A stretch of DNA of 6,621 bases from Pseudoselenomonas ruminantium (lineage in GTDB: Bacteria; Bacillota; Negativicutes; Selenomonadales; Selenomonadaceae), in the NCBI GenBank assembly GCA_002448495.1, contig DJYL01000083.1:1-6621 (forward strand), written 5' to 3'. Each line of letters begins with the position of its first letter. The first letter of the stretch is position 1. Position numbers and translations under genes: made by a program. A model generated the notes under the pieces. The model was given only the letters and a program-made list of their open reading frames with translations, ran no database searches and was not told the DNA's origin. Of the stretch, positions 5,657 through 6,621 are shown piece after piece.

Positions 5657-6621
5657 TTGGATATTAAAGACACACTGACAGAAGCCATTGAAGCAGCGGC
5701 TAAAAGTGCCATTGCTGACGGCGTATTCCCGGAAGGGGAACTGCCCAAGGTTATTTTGGAAGTACCGCCCCAGAAGGAGTTCGGTGATTTTGCCACTAAC
5801 TTTGCCATGCAGTCGGCAAGAGTGTTTCATAAGGCACCCCGGCAGATTGCGGAAGTTCTGGTGGAGCGCATCAAAGGTGACTGGCTTGACCATGCCCAGA
5901 TTGCCGGCCCGGGCTTTTTGAATTTTTATCTGAAGGGCAATGTGCTCTACGATTCTTTCCAGAAAATCCTTGAAGCAGGGGAAAGCTACGGTCAGCTGCC
6001 GAAAAAGGATGCGCCGAAGATTCAGGTGGAATACGTCAGCGCCAACCCGACGGGCCTTCTCCATGTCGGTCATGGCCGCGGCGCTGCTGCAGGTTCTGCG
6101 CTTGTGAACCTTCTGCGGGCGGCTGGTTTCCCCGTGGAAAGCGAATACTACATCAACGATGCCGGCAATCAGATGGACAATCTGGCCCGTTCCGTTAACG
6201 CCCGTTATTTGGAACTTTTGGGACAGGAAGTTGAATTCCCCGAAGACGGCTATCATGGTCAGGACATCATCGACACGGCTCAGCGCATTATCGACAAGGA
6301 AGGCGACAAGTACCTCGCTATGAGCGATGAAGAACGTCTGGAAATCTTCAAGGATTTGGCCTATATGGAAAAACTGGCCACCCTTAAAGAGGATTTGGCA
6401 TCCTTCAATGTCACCTTTGATAACTGGTTCAGCGAGCGCACGCTACATCCGGAAGCCGTCAAGGCTGCGGTGAAAATCCTGCAGGACAACGGCAATATTT
6501 ATGAAAAGGATGGCGCTCTGTGGCTGAAATCCACGGCCTATGGTGACGATAAAGACCGCGTGGTTATCCGTGACAACGGCGTGCCGACATACCTGGCTGC
6601 CGATATCGCTTACCATCACAA
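5657..6621 (+). CDS. argS: Arginyl-tRNA synthetase, 3' end cut by the window
   Basis: Class I aminoacyl-tRNA synthetase that charges tRNA-Arg with arginine using ATP, in the cytoplasm. The first 321 codons are present, roughly 57 percent of the usual ~560 residues. Residues 1-90 form the arginyl-specific N-terminal domain ending in GPGFLNFYL. The catalytic core begins with VEYVSANPTGLLHVGHGRGA at about 124-143, containing the HIGH signature as HVGH. ESEYYINDAGNQMDNLARSV follows, then the late catalytic-domain segment NGVPTYLAADIAYHH at the edge. The KMSK-equivalent and anticodon-binding regions lie beyond the window. No ATG is available at the front: the start is TTG at 5657 with AGGAGG (5643-5648) eight bases upstream. 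The reading frame is open to the last base with no frameshift. It is co-transcribed with the DUF1934 gene. Confidence 0.95.
   Translation, partial: MDIKDTLTEAIEAAAKSAIADGVFPEGELPKVILEVPPQKEFGDFATNFAMQSARVFHKAPRQIAEVLVERIKGDWLDHAQIAGPGFLNFYLKGNVLYDSFQKILEAGESYGQLPKKDAPKIQVEYVSANPTGLLHVGHGRGAAAGSALVNLLRAAGFPVESEYYINDAGNQMDNLARSVNARYLELLGQEVEFPEDGYHGQDIIDTAQRIIDKEGDKYLAMSDEERLEIFKDLAYMEKLATLKEDLASFNVTFDNWFSERTLHPEAVKAAVKILQDNGNIYEKDGALWLKSTAYGDDKDRVVIRDNGVPTYLAADIAYHH

Noticed and set aside
5606..6256. 216-codon open frame on the minus strand
   Set aside because: It is antisense to argS, whose frame is unambiguous; there are no motifs.
1..6621. CRISPR arrays, tRNA or rRNA genes, insertion sequences, prophage genes
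   Set aside because: I saw no regularly spaced repeats, tRNA-like sequences, transposase or integrase motifs, or terminal inverted repeats with target duplications anywhere in the window.

Overview
The window reads as chromosomal DNA from a low-to-middle GC Firmicute. Ribosome binding sites are strong AGGAGG-type, GTG and TTG starts are frequent, promoters are sigma-A-like, and a DUF1934 (YwiB-type) gene lies directly before argS as in many Firmicutes. The protein sequences look to me most like Negativicutes (Selenomonas and relatives). That last step is an impression, not a search result.

Layout. Positions 1-211 are non-coding and dominated by a 25-bp-stem inverted repeat (104-182) whose loop holds a 12-bp perfect palindrome. 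A minus-strand gene (1594-212) encodes a COG2509-type FAD-dependent dehydrogenase with a four-cysteine motif. The 340-bp divergent region (1595-1934) carries a clear promoter for each direction, a 19-bp dyad behind the minus-strand promoter, and a potentially folded ~119-nt leader ahead of the dehydrogenase. On the plus strand follow a PutP-type sodium/proline symporter (TTG start at 1935) and then a small signalling operon: a receiver domain fused to a CheX-like domain (GTG start at 3546) and a stand-alone CheX (4414), closed by a strong terminator at 4890-4923. Between this terminator and a second one at 5086-5112 lies a minus-strand coding relic resembling the C-terminal tail of a LysR regulator. 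A new promoter at 5147-5175 then drives a DUF1934 gene and argS. argS starts at a TTG at 5657 and runs off the right edge.

How the parts may work together. The two CheX-type proteins are probably co-transcribed and should act on phosphorylated receiver domains in chemotaxis or a related pathway, although no kinase, receptor or flagellar gene is in view. PutP and the dehydrogenase share only an intergenic control region. DUF1934-argS is an independent housekeeping unit. Nothing here amounts to a clear new defence or mobile system. The least explained items are the structured dehydrogenase leader, the long hairpin with a nested palindrome, the receiver-CheX fusion next to a free CheX, and the LysR-like relic.
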